Source: Zygnema circumcarinatum | Lineage: Eukaryota > Streptophyta > Zygnematophyceae > Zygnematales > Zygnemataceae | Assembly: GCA_037447605.1 (NCBI GenBank) | Contig: CM074804.1 | Location: forward strand, 1,405,468 to 1,469,467 | Reading direction: 5' to 3' | Length of the DNA: 64,000 bases | Shown: one piece after another, positions 1-12,000 of the stretch | Layout of the letters: each line of letters starts with the position of its first letter | Numbering within the stretch: position 1 is the first letter of the stretch | The notes under the pieces: generated by a model | Seen by the model: the letters and a program-made list of their open reading frames with translations, nothing else | Told to the model about the DNA's origin: nothing | Database searches by the model: none | Translations under genes and position numbers: made by a program

Positions 1-47
1 TCCCTCTCCCTCTCCCTCTCCCTCTCCCTCTCCCTCTCCCTCTCCAG

Positions 48-422
48 GCCTCCTCCCGCCCCTCGGAGGTGAGTCCCGCCGGCCGCGCCCTGGAGGCCGC
101 CCTCCGCGGCGGCGCCGAGGCGGTCCTGCGCGCCGCCGCGGACCTCAACGACTGCGACCGACGGGTCGGGGACGGCGACTGCGGCTCCACGGTAAGTAAG
201 CCCGCCCCATGCTGACGCCAACATCTGTCAGATATAAGATCTGCTGACGTCAGCCATATCTCTACACGTGAAACGCTGTTGACCTCAGGGTCAACCAGTT
301 GCATTGTTTGCTTCTTGTGACCATCGCTGACATCAGCAACACCGATTCAGTTGGTTGTTGCTGACGTCAGCAGTATTCAGCTACTCAGCCATTCTGTGCT
401 TCAGGGTATGGTACATTGACGT

Positions 423-460
<38 letters not shown>

Positions 461-2671
461 TTGTTGTTTGTTGTTGTTGTAGACCTTCAACAATTGCAGA
501 CACCTTTTCGGCTGCACGCACAGTGGTGGCTGAGTCATGAAAGGACACTGAAAAAGAAAAAAATTCAATCTTTTTTTTGAAGTCAAAAATACCTTAAGAT
601 CTATGATTTCCCTGTCTTTTTTCCTTCCTTGTTCCTCTTGCTTTTTCCTTATCTATTAATTTATTTCCCTCCTCCCTCCCCTTTTTTTTCCGATTATTAT
701 AAATTCTGCAGATGGCTAAAGGCGCGAAAGCCGTGTTAGAGGACCTCTCATCCAGGTGAGACCAGCCCTTGAAAACTGCCAAAACCCTACTCGCAAAAAT
801 GCTCTTAAAAGTCACCAGTTTTCTTGGAAAAAGGTGCTGCTGTACTGAACCTAACGTAACGGTTTTCGGACAAGTAATGCTTGCATGTTCACATTAGTTT
901 GGTTACATTTTCTTTTTCTTTTGATTTTCTTTGTGACCAGGTTTGCTTATGTTGACAGGCTCTCAGTCAACGCTTTTGACTAATGTAGTATATTTGAAGG
1001 TCGCAGATATCCGTTGAACGACCCGCAAGCGACGGTGCGAGAGATCGGAGCCACAGTGGAGCGCTCTATGGGAGGGACAAGCGGCGTGCTGTGAGGCTTA
1101 AACCCTAAACCCTAAAATTCAGAAAAGAACCCCAAAACTGCGAGGACCATTCGAGTCCTATTTTACGTTACAGATTGCAAACTTGAACCTTTTAGAGCCG
1201 CTTTCAGTCTCCTAACAAGCCTCAGAAAATTCGGACCATTTTGGCCACAAAAAGTCTTGAACCCTGCCCTGAACCCTGCCCTGAGCCCTGCTTGCCTGCC
1301 TTCAAACCCTATGGAAAGGCTATGGATGAAAGGCGGAATGCGATTGGCTCTTGGAGAATGTATCAAATGACATAAACAAGCAAATGCTCGGCCGCCATTT
1401 TCCTTTCAGGTACAATATTTTCTGCAGGGCAGCGTTTGCAAAAATGAGTGAAGGAACACCCGGGTCGGCGGCGCAATGTGAGAGTTGTTCAAAAACCCTG
1501 AAATTTAACACCCTAAACCCTCATTTCCGGTCATGAATATCAAAATCAGCACAGGTCCATGCATATACATACACCTGTGAATCCTTTTACGCTTTAGCCT
1601 CTCTCTTTCCCTCCCCCCCCTCCCTCCCACTCTTTTCATCTATTCAAAGCAGTTCTCCTATTTGTCATCTGACATTTCAGCCTCCTTTCAGATATTCACA
1701 CTCTCCCACGAGGCATGAGCTCCCTTGAATCCGCAAAACCCTAAAACTCTAAATCCTCAAAACCCTAAGCCCTTGAACCCTAACCCTAATTTTTTGAAGT
1801 CCTTGGAGATTTTCCGCCGGTCCTGTGCAGGGGCCGCAGCTTTTGATGCTGCGATAAAAGCCGTTTCGACCTATGGCGGCGCGACAGCTGGCATGCGAAC
1901 CATGCTGGATGCGTTGATCCCTGCCTCCGTCACGCTGACGCAGGTATCATCATGGAACGGGCTTCAGTTCAGTTGCAGTTTCAGTTTCATTTCTGCATGA
2001 ACGTATGGCGATTGCAACTTCCGAAAATTTCTTTTTTCTGTGGTGCTTTGATCGTTCCAGTTTTCAGATTTTTTCCTGTTTTCTGATTTATTTCTGTTTC
2101 TGTTGCGATTCCAGAGACTGAAGGATGGGCAGAGCCCCATAGCTGCTTTTGCAGAAGCAGCAGAAGCTGCAAGGGAGGGAGCAGAAGCGACAAAAGGGAT
2201 GCAGGCGCAGGTGACCTCACTCATAGAACAACCCTTAAACCCTCGAAGAGTCCACCGTTGTTCTTGCTTTTTTCTTTTTCCTCCCCCTTTCATTTTTTCT
2301 TTCTTTTCCACTATCCAATGCGGATGTTTTCGGAAAACAAACAAGTCGCCTTTCTGGACTAAGTTTCTGCTCTTCTAACCAACTGTCAGCAGTTCCTAGT
2401 GATTTTTTCCTCTTCAAAATAACGAAAGCTACCCCTCATGTTGTTATCCTTACCAAAAATAAAACCTGACTACTCTCAAAAATCACGAAAACTTAACTTA
2501 TTTTTTTTATGTTTAATTTTGACCTTGCAGGCGGGCCGGTCGTCCTATGTCCCCCCGGAGGTGCTCGCCTCCGTGGCGGACCCGGGCGCCATGGCGGCCG
2601 CCACGTGGCTGCAGGGGGCGGCGGCCGCGCTGGGGGGGGAGGGGGGGAGGGGAGCCGCCGCCATGGGGTGA
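48..2671 (+). CDS. Dihydroxyacetone kinase, DhaL (DAK2) domain, 5'-partial
   Basis: This is the C-terminal ATP-binding DhaL/DAK2 domain of a DAK-type dihydroxyacetone (or triose) kinase, which phosphorylates dihydroxyacetone in glycerol/triose metabolism. Seven exons fit: 48-191, 712-755, 1007-1090, 1410-1477, 1831-1943, 2115-2210 and 2531-2671 (TGA). Lengths sum to 690 bases with continuous phase. The first exon carries RRVGDGDCGST, the Asp-rich Mg-ATP motif of DhaL. Later exons carry GGTSGVLYNIF, the STYGGATAGMRTMLDAL block and GRSSYVPPEVLASVADPGA, all typical of the all-helical L domain. The C-terminus runs into an Ala/Gly-rich tail. The N-terminal DhaK substrate domain and the start codon must lie upstream of the window. 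A standalone DhaL or a bifunctional FMN-cyclase type enzyme cannot be excluded. Confidence 0.88.
419..480 (+). repeat. GTT trinucleotide microsatellite
   Basis: A near-pure (GTT)n run inside intron 1 of the DhaL-domain gene. It would encode polyvaline or polyglutamine if read through, but no splice signals support that. Confidence 0.9.
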
Positions 2672-3282
2672 TGCTAAGTTCTGGTTACTAACATTTTGCA
2701 GTGTGAGATAAGTTCATTTTTGGACGCAGAACGTACAGCGCTTGAGCATTGTTGATAGTAACGTAATGAATATACAATACACGTACACAGTGATTCGTTT
2801 TGTCGAGGGAGGGAGGGAGGGAGGGAGGGAGGGAGGGGGGGAGGGAGAGAGTGCAAGAGGGAGGGAGGGAGGGGGAAGGCAGGATGGAGGGAGGGCGAAA
2901 GTGATTTGTAGGGTTAAGCAATGGGAACTTAGCATGGTTCCCCAGGTTGGTCGGTCGGTGAGGGGACGCGGGGCCTGTTGAGGTGCAAGAGAAGGGTGTT
3001 AGGGTTTAGGGTTTTAGCTCGAGCAGAGGGATCTGCGCGAGGGGGTGACAGCCCTGATCAGGGTTCAGGGTTCAGGGCTTCCGTATGGGAGCCAGCCGTG
3101 AAGGGGCAGAACTCTGCCATTTTTCTTATATAGCAGAAAGCCATCTTTAGTCTTTGGTCGGGGGTTACTTTTAATGGTGCTCCAACTTAAAACGAAAGTA
3201 CTCTTAGCCTCAATGAAAAATCCTTACCAGCAAACGTTCATTACTGTACCGTACACTCGAGAGTCTCTATCATTCGTGAACC

Positions 3283-3505
3283 CTGGAAGTCTAAAACCCT
3301 TGAGACTCTGAACCCCTTTAAACCCTAAAGTTTTGTTAAACCCTAAACCTTGAACCCCTCTAAACCATAAAGCCTAAACCTTGAACCCCTCTAAACCCTA
3401 AACCTTGGATCCCTCTAAGCCCTAAACCCCTTTTAAACCTAACCCTGAACCCCTTTTAAACCTAAACCCTGAACCTCTCTAAACCCTAAACCCTGACTCC
3501 TGTCC
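3283..3505. repeat. Degenerate telomere-type AAACCCT array
   Basis: Irregular tandem CCCTAAA-like words (AAACCCTAAACCTTGAACCCCTCT variants, shown here only as a pattern) fill this stretch. Similar decayed arrays recur throughout the window in introns and spacers, so this is an interspersed repeat and not a chromosome end. Confidence 0.8.
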
Positions 3506-3926
3506 CCTGTCCCTTGACCCCCGCCCTCCCCGCCCGCCCCTATTCGGATCGCATCGCGCGGCGGTTTTCGCCGTTGGGCGATCGGATGGCGGTTGGTGGG
3601 CGCCAGCCGTATCGGGAGGATGACGTCATCATAAAGACGAAACCTTGTCGTTTTGTGATCGACGTGAGACGAAAACTGTACGAAAAGCAGGATGTGGCAA
3701 ACAGGTCCTTGTCGCGACGTGGTGGTATCGCTATTGCTGTCGTCACTTACACTCGCGGCGATTGGGCTTTTGTCGAATAAATGCGTCAGGAGAGGAGGTG
3801 CCGTATATGTCCGTACTTATAACACGGAACATGTCGGAAATGGACTTCCGTACACTGTATTTGACCGTACAGAATGTGTGATTTTACCGTACAGTAAACA
3901 CCACGACAAGGGCGGAGCCAGGAATC

Positions 3927-3963
3927 GTCAAATACGGGATTTACGGAAAATCCCGTATTTGAC
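3927..3963. repeat. Perfect 16-bp inverted repeat (hairpin)
   Basis: The arms 3927-3942 (GTCAAATACGGGATTT) and 3948-3963 are exact reverse complements around a 5-base loop. It sits in a block with repeated CCGTAC words, followed by several GGTACTTTT-like repeats (about 4025-4085). There is no adjacent gene end and no U-tract, so a terminator role has no support. A transposon footprint or an extruding palindrome is possible. Confidence 0.85.
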
Positions 3964-6311
3964 TATTTTCGGAACCATTACATTTTGAGTTTCATTTTCG
4001 GGATTTTCGGGACCTTTTTGTTTCGTACTTTTTTGCACTATTTGGTACTTTTCTGTACCTTTTAGGTACTTTGTTTGTACTTTTGGACGACGTTTTTGTC
4101 CTGTAATAGCATTCCCCTCAGTTTTTTCTAACATTGCTGATATGCCTAACGACGACGCATGAAGCATGAGAGTTCGACTCCTTTTTCACCCCTTGTTGTT
4201 ATTCATAACAAAATTACTGTATTTGATTCTTTTGTAGACTCGAATCGATTCAAATGGGAAGTTCAACTCAAAAGTGCAGCGTGCAGCTTCCCTTATGCTT
4301 TCCCTACCCTTATGGTCAAGGCTCACTGCTCCAAGAACTGAAGAATTGAAAATGCACCTCTCTGCCTCCCCCAAACCCCTCTGCTGCCCTCCCTACATTT
4401 TCGCCCAAAAGACCAAGTAAGCGTTTTCAATATTGAGAGCCCCCTCTTCCTTGTTTCTTTTCTTCGCCCTCCTCCTCCGCTAAGAAGGCGATGAATGATG
4501 CCATCACATGTGCATGGACAAAATCAGCATCATGGGAAACCACGAGGAACAACTTGTCGCAAAGGACTCAGACTTAAAAAAAAAAAATGCAAGACAAAAG
4601 AGATCGTCAGTCCCGCTCAGCAAAAAACTTGTGCACTTTTTTTTTTTCCAAAAGTGGACTCCGCGAATCTGCTCGAGGGCCGCAGATGTCGCACAGATAT
4701 TCGGATTCTGTGCCTCCTCTGCCCGGATGTTCGGGCAGAGTAGAAAACAAATTAGCCAGGCGATTCCCTCATTGTGTAATTTTCCCAAAAACAAATTCCC
4801 TTCCTGGCCCACTCCAGTTTTCCGCAGTTCCCGTGTCAGTCAGTTTTTTCTCCCCCTTCTTTCCGGCGGCCCCGCCGGGCGGCCGCCAGACGGTTGGAGG
4901 GAGAGGCGTTGCTTCGCCAACCTTCAGGGGGGCGTGGACGAATGAGAGCACGCCACGTGTCAAAAGTTTCCACGTGACGCGTTTTCATTCGTCGTTGTCC
5001 TTTGGAACGATGGCAGGGCTGCTGCCCGCATGTGAATGGCTATCCGTTTGCCCTAAAGAGGAGGGCCGATCCCTGAGGGCGGGAGAGAGAGAGAGAGGAG
5101 AGGGAAGTAGTGGGAAAGGAAGGGAGAAGGAGAGGGAGAGAGAGAGAGAGGGGACCGCGAAAGCTCTCTACCTCTCCGTCTCTCTTCCATGGCCTTTTCT
5201 CTGATGGGCACGTGGCAGCAGGTGCCAAGCCAGCTGTCGCCGCTCTAATTCTCCGCTGCTGAGAGATTAGGGTTCAGGGTTTAGGGTTCAGAGGCCTGCG
5301 GATTATAAGAGGCGCAGTTTCAAGGTCGGCGAAGGACGTTATTGAAGGCAGGTCTGGACGCAAATTCGGACGCAGGTCGCAAATTCGAATGATTTGAGGG
5401 TAGGTTTGAAATTAAATTTCAGAAAATCTGCATTGCACAAAGACGGCTTGTTCTTCCGAATAAAGGAGAGTTTTAGAGAGATAGTTTTCTGATTTCGGGC
5501 TGCCACGTGTCTTATTCGCAGAGGGCAGCCTGGTTTGGGGCAGCTTTTAAAATTAGGGTTCGTTTTTTTTTCCTTTTCAAAACATGTACTGCAACAAACC
5601 TGGTTCGCGGTTCGAAACTCGAATTTAGGTCTGGTTTTTCTGACCTGTTTTATTCGATTTTTAGGGACTGAATTTCTCTGCATGAATTTTTTTTTTTGGG
5701 GCAAACGATTGGTATTACTTTTCTGTGCCAGGTCGTGCTCTTGTGGTAAAGTAGAAAAAAAACTAGGAAGCTGTTGAAGTGACGATTTTTTCTTTTCAGT
5801 CATTTTAGGTTAACAGCAAGCTTCGTTTTATGGCTTAAATGGTTTCGAAAACCACGGGTGAAGATTAGGTTAGTCACTTAGTCACTTCTAATGGTCAATC
5901 GATTGGTCGAATCTTAGTCATTCGAAAAATCGGATTGAAACTAGGTAGGTCATTTTCCAAACTCTAGTTTGAAAGATTAAGTTTTATGGAAATACCTGAT
6001 GGAATCACGGGGAACTTGCTTCCTAAGGTTGATCTGAAAGCAACCTTTTTGGGGAAGGCCCTGGGCTAGGGTTAGGGTTAAGGTTAGGGTTAGGTCCACT
6101 TTCAAAGGTTGATCTGTATTTATTCCGGGAATTCGGAGTGAAGTCGGGGTTACGTTTCTTTCAGGAAATTGATCCAGAGTGAAACTTTTTGGGAAACTGA
6201 AGTAGAATCAGGATGACTCCGCAATCCCCTGAAAATGGAGCCTCGTTGTTTTGTGGAATGTAACTATTGCAGGTTCTTCCGTTCACTTATTTGTGACATA
6301 GAAGCCCTAAA

Positions 6312-9015
6312 ATGGCTGATGTCGTTGAACTCGACGACCGGGCCGACCTCCCCGGCATCCCATTGGTGGAGGGTCAGGACGAGCAGGCCAATGAGGTGGA
6401 TCGAATCGACAAGTTTGCAAGGAGTGAAATTTTTGTGCAGAGGTGAAACAGTTTTACCTCCAGAATTGGTTTTGTGCTGGGAGGAGTTCTGTTCAGTTGG
6501 CAGAGACTGTAACTGTAACTGTAGCTGGGTCTTGCATTGGTCTTGCGGTGTGGTTCATGTGAAGTTGCAAACATGCGCAGACAAGATTACTGGGAGTCCG
6601 GTTTTGTGATTTTTGGTTCAGTGCAGAGATGAGTCAATTGCCAATTGTTGGGAATCGGTGATGGAAGAGAGAGAGAGAGAAAGGTAGAAAAAGAGGGACA
6701 AGGGGGGGGTAGAGAAAGGAAGGGAGGGCAAGGGGAGAAGAGAGAGAGGGGGAAGAGTGGAGGGGAGAAAAAGAGAGTAGGGTGAAGAGGGAGAGAGGAA
6801 GGGAAGGAAAGGGGAAGAGAGAGAGAGGGGAAAGATGGGATGGGAGGGGAGATAGGGAGAGTGGGAGGGAAACCTAAACCCAGCAGAGACTGATTCTTCC
6901 CCTTCCGAACATGCATGCTCTAAGCCATTTACTGACACCAGATAAATGTCTAAGTAAACATCCCATGGATTATAGTAAACTTCACTTCGTCCCTCTCTAA
7001 TTTTGGCCCCTTTTTTATTATATCTCAGACTGTACCACGTGTGCTTCATGGCGGAAGCTGCCCAGCGCGCGGGCTATCAGGGAACTGCTCCTGTTTTTGT
7101 GCCGCTTTGTAAAGAGCTCTCTGTGGACGATGAGCCGGAAATCCGGCAAGCCCTCGCAGAGCAGCTGCCGCAGCTCGCGCGCATTTTTGCAGCGGTAGGG
7201 CCAACTTTGTGAATGGTTTTGGGTAGAGGAAATTCAAGGGTAGGAAGGGGGAGTGAGAGGCAGTCTCGCAATGTTGGAATGGTGGGGCCCGAATGGGGTC
7301 AACAGTTATGAATAGCAATGAGGAACATGTTAGATTTCAGGAAGAAAGAATGGGAGAAGCGAGAAGGTTTCCGTCATAGTTGTGCTTGAATAAGATGAGA
7401 TCGAATTCTGAGCCCTAATGGCTCTAGAGATTCTTGGAATGGAAGCAAAAGAGAGGTTGAAACCCTTCTGCAATGAGAGGCTGAACCATGAAATGCGAGA
7501 TGGACTTTGTTCCTTGAGAGGGGCAGGACGGCACGGATGCGGCTCTGCAGGACGTGGCAGTCCTTCTGCAAATTGCGAATACTCTGCTCACAGATGATTG
7601 TGAAGAGGCAAGTTCAGCTCAGAATAGACGACCTGCACCCTCCCTCTCCCTCTCTTTCTCTCTTTCTCTCTCTCTCTCTCTCTTTCTCTTTCGCTGGGTC
7701 TTTCCTTCCTTGTTCCTTCATGTGGACTGTCTCCTTTTTCCTTTCCTTTCTCTATCTCGTCCTCCTTCTCTTTGCCCTTCTCCCCAGCAGCTCACCCCCC
7801 CTCTCTCTTCCCCCTCCTGCCCTTTCTCTTTTTAACGTCTACCCACGTTTCACTCGATTACACCCTCCTACTCCAATCGGAATCCCTCAATAAATCCCTA
7901 TTCTTTGCGGCGGAGTGCAGGTGCAGTTGGCGGCGGAGCAGGGGTTCTCGGAGATGGCCCACGTGGTGCAGTCGGTGGGCGGCGAGATGCAGAGCGACAT
8001 GCTAAGGATCGTGCTCGGCCTCGCGGAGAGCAAGGAGGAGGCGCAGCGCGTCTGCGCCGCCAATGTGAGACTTCACTTGACTTCACTTGACTTCACTTGA
8101 CTTCACTTGACTTCACTTGACTTCACTTGGCTTCGTTTGGTCGGTCAGTCTGATTGGTCAGGGGAGGTGGCTAGTCTGGGTAGGTACCGAACTCAGTGAA
8201 ATGGGACTTCTCAGTCTCGACCAACTCTCGTGCATTTGTTCGTATGCTTGAATGTTATGTTCACATACTTGTGTATATGTACGCACTTAATAGCTTCACA
8301 AGGTCAGAGCATGGGGAAGGAGAAGGGGGAGGAGGAGAAGGGAGAGGAGGAGGTGGAGGAAGAGGAGTAGGAGGAGGAGGGGGAGGATGAGAAAGGGGAG
8401 GAGAAGGAGGAGGAAAAGGTTAGGGTTGAGATTTTAGGATTAAGAAATTAGGGTTTGGAACTAACTGAGTGAATGGGTGGGCAGTTGCTGACAGGGTTTG
8501 CCGAAGGCCTCGAGAAGGGACCCTTTGAGGAGAGAGCGGTTCCGAAAATTATTTCTTTAGCAGCCGACCCCGAGTTCCGCGTCCGGAAGGTGAATTTTAG
8601 GGTTTTTAGGGTTTATAGGGTTTTTAGGGTTTTTAGGATTTTTAGGGTAACAAATCAGTCATTATGTGCATTTATCACTGCTTCACTCAAATACTGAATT
8701 CCTCGACTTTTTGTGCTCGTGAGGAGAGAAATGAATTGTGTCGGGCTCAAAGAAATTTTCTTGGAAGGAAACCTGACGAAATTATTCGTTCACTTCACCT
8801 TGAAGCACAGGAGAGAAAAAACCGAATTTTCTGTGTGCTAAAATGAATATAGAATTTAAGATGATGTATGAGTTTAACGAGTCCCATTTTTTGGCATATT
8901 CTGTGCAGGCTGTGGCTCTAGGCCTGCCGAGGTGCTGCAAAGCCTTAGCGGACGATCCTGTCGCTGTGGATGAAATGCTGGTACACTCTCTCTCTCTCTC
9001 TCCGTCTCTTGTTCT

Positions 9016-9046
<31 letters not shown>

Positions 9047-12000
9047 GCTCTCTGAATTTCCTCCATTGTAGCAAAACCTCAAAATCAAAACCCTAAACAA
9101 TAAACTGTGAACCTCCACAGTTTGAAACCCCAAAGGTGTTAACCCTTAAAATTTAAGTTTCTAAAGCTAGTCTGAAGCCCCAACGGGTTTGACCTTAAAA
9201 TCCACATTTCCAAGCCCTAAATCTGGAAACCCCTCAACCTCCTGTTTCCTCCCATTTTCTTCGTAGGGGCAATGTAGCGCTATATGCTTGAAAACCCTAG
9301 AATTCGAAACCCTAAAATCTGCACATTTGAAGGCATTTTGACAGGGTTCAACCGGCAATAGGGGATACACAGAGAGCCTCATCCTTAAACACTTCAAAAC
9401 TCCGACTCGTAAAACCTAGATCTCACAATCTTAAGCCCCAAATCCGCAAATCCAAATTCTAAATCCTAAAAACCGCAAACCTTGGAAGGTTCAAATTTCA
9501 AAAAATCAGAAAAATCCATTCAAATCCTAAAACCTTCCAACCCGAAAACCCCAAAACCTCAAAACCCGTACTCTAAATTTCCAACAGCTTCGGACCCCCT
9601 CTAGCCATCCAAACCCTGAACGCTTAACGCCCAAAGCCAAAATCTCAAGACCCAGAACTCGACAGCCCTAAGTACAAAAACCCTAAACCCTGACCCCCTC
9701 GACTTCCCGGCACTCCTAAACCCCTACACATCCAAAACCCAGAAGTCTAAAGTCTACACCTTAAAACCCCTAAACTCCGACACCTTAAACCCTCCACGAC
9801 ACCCCCCTGAGCCCTGAACCCCAAGCCCCAAACCCCGCCACTCCCAACCTCCCCAGCCCTGAACGTTGACCACTGACCCCTGAACCCTGAACTGAACTCT
9901 GAACCCTGACCCCCCCAACCCTTGACCTCTGACCCTTAAACCCTTAAACCCTGCCCCCTGCCCCCCCTGCCCGGGCAGCTGCCGGTGTACGTTGCGCTGT
10001 CCCAGGACGGCGTGTGGGCTGTGCGCATGGCCTGCGCGGAGGGCATTGTGCGCATAGCGGAGGCCGCGAGCCCGCCCGCGCGCGCGCGCCATCTCGCGGC
10101 GGCAATAGAGCGACTCGCGAGGGACGCCTCCAATTGGGTGAGGGACTCCGCGCTGCAGATGCTGGGGCCGCTGCTCGCCATGCTGCAGGGCACGCAGGAG
10201 GTACACTCTCTCTCGCTCTCTCTCTCTCTCCCCTTTCTCTCTCCCTCTCTCTCTCTCTGTCTGTCTCTCTGTCTCTCTGTCTCTCTCTGTGGACCTCTTG
10301 GATCTCTCTCTCGCTCTCGCTCTCTCTCTCTCTCTCTCTGTCTCTCTGTCTCTCTCTGTGGACCTCTTGGATCTCTCTCTCGTGGACCTCTTGGATCTCT
10401 CTCTCTCTCTCTGTCTCTCTGTGGACCTCTTGGATCTCTCTCTCGCTCTCGTCTCTCTGTGGACCTCTTGGATCTCTCTCTCTCTCTCTGTCTCTCTGTG
10501 GACCTCTTGATCTCTCTCTCTCTCTCTCTCCCCTTTCTCTCTCCCTCTCTCTCTCGCTCCCTCTTTCTCTCTAGGGCGGGAGTAGGACCTTCTCATGTGG
10601 GAGAACTACTTCTGCCCCTCCTTCCTTTTGCTCTTACATGGTGTCCACACGTGCAGGCTGCCGTGAGGAGGACCTTGGGCTACTCCCTCCACGAGTTGGC
10701 GCAGGTCCTGGGAGGGGACCTCAGCGAGAGGCACCTCCTGCCTGCATTCCGAGCATTCATGACCGACATAGACGAGGTGCGACCACTCTCTCACACCCTA
10801 ACCCTAACCCTAACTCTAACTTTAACCCTAATTCTAACCCTTACGAACTGGAGCTGTCAGAGAATTGCTTTTCTATCGGTTCACTGAACCGAACGCCTTT
10901 CATCGCAACTTCTACGCTTTGCCGACTTTGAGACTTTGCCGACATCCATCTCCTGTTTCTCTCCATTCTCGGCATCCTAACTGAAACTGAACTTGAAACT
11001 GTTCCCACCACAGGTCCGCATGGGGGTTGCAAAAAACTTGGTCTCCTTCGTCCGAGCCCTCCCTCTCCCCGCACGTGTGCAGTGTGTGCAGCTTCTCCCC
11101 GGCATTGTGTGGAAGGACGGAAGTGCTCCCCCCCCCCCTCCCAGACCCCCCCCTCTCCCTCTCCCTCCCGCGCAGGACATAGAAGCCATAGTCGACAGCG
11201 GAGTGCCTCTCAGTGGGGCTGTGAGGGAGAGCAGCAGTGAGGGAGGGGAGGAAGGAGTGGCGGCAGGAGGGGAGGGAGGAGTGGGAGAGGAAGCGGAGAG
11301 CAAGGCGAGGGAGGAAGCGATACCGAAGGGTTTGAGAGTAGAGGAGGGAGGAGGAGGAGGGGGGGGAGTGGGAAAGCGGCAGAGGAGAGCGGTGAGGGTG
11401 GTGGACTGTCGCAGTTTGTGGCATCTCCGGCGGCTGGTGGCGGAGTAGGGTCCTCTCCCTCTCTCTCTCTCCCCTTTCTCGCTCTCTCTCTTCCTCGTCC
11501 TCTTTCTCTTTTTTCGCCTTTTCTCTCTCTCCAATTTCTCCCCTCCCTTTTATTTTTTTCAGCGTGGAAGGTTTATGTCTGCGAGAAGAAACGTTTTTGG
11601 TTTTTTGAGATTTTTAGGGTGCAAGAGTATGAGAATGTGAATATCTGGGCTCCATTTGGATGATGACCACCGAAGTGTGACCTTTTCTTCCCCTCTCCCC
11701 CTCTTTTTCTCTCTCTCCCTTTCTCTCTCCCTCTCCCTCCCTCTTTCTTTCCCTTCCTTTCCTGTTTCAGGCAAGCTCGTGACATCGCCGATTTGTTGGA
11801 ACCCACAGAAGTGGAATCCATTCTCTTCCCCTTTGTCATGGAGCTCTGCAGGTCAAACTTTTGTCTCTATCTGCTAAAAATTGCCCGCTTACATACTTTG
11901 CCTTTTCCAATTTATGGATTCGAAAGTTTGAAGAATATTGATATATTTTAGAGTTTGATGTTCCAGAAATTTTCCCATGGAATTTGAACTAACCGTGCTT

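Larger units (their letters stand above)
2672..6311. other. Intergenic region, repeat-rich, no supported gene
   Basis: No open frame here has conserved motifs or usable splice signals. It holds a GGGA polypurine tract (2803-2890), degenerate telomere-type AAACCCT arrays (3283-3505), a block rich in CCGTAC/GTACGG words with a perfect hairpin (about 3540-4090), G-box CACGTG sites at 4954, 4971 and 5504, a GA-rich run (5080-5150) and more telomere-type words (5265-5290, 6063-6095). The part nearest 6311 is probably the promoter and 5' leader of the HEAT-repeat gene. Confidence 0.6.

Noticed and set aside
4587-5204. 205-codon frame upstream of the HEAT-repeat gene
   Set aside because: Composition follows poly-A/T and GA runs. 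There are no family motifs, no splice support and no matching neighbour.
9754-10596. 280-codon minus-strand Arg/Glu-rich frame
   Set aside because: Antisense reading of the CT/minisatellite intron and a real plus-strand exon.
10575-10656. Extending HEAT exon 8 upstream to 10575
   Set aside because: The extension is open, but its phase does not match the preceding exon. The acceptor ending at 10656 (ACACGTGCAG) keeps the frame.
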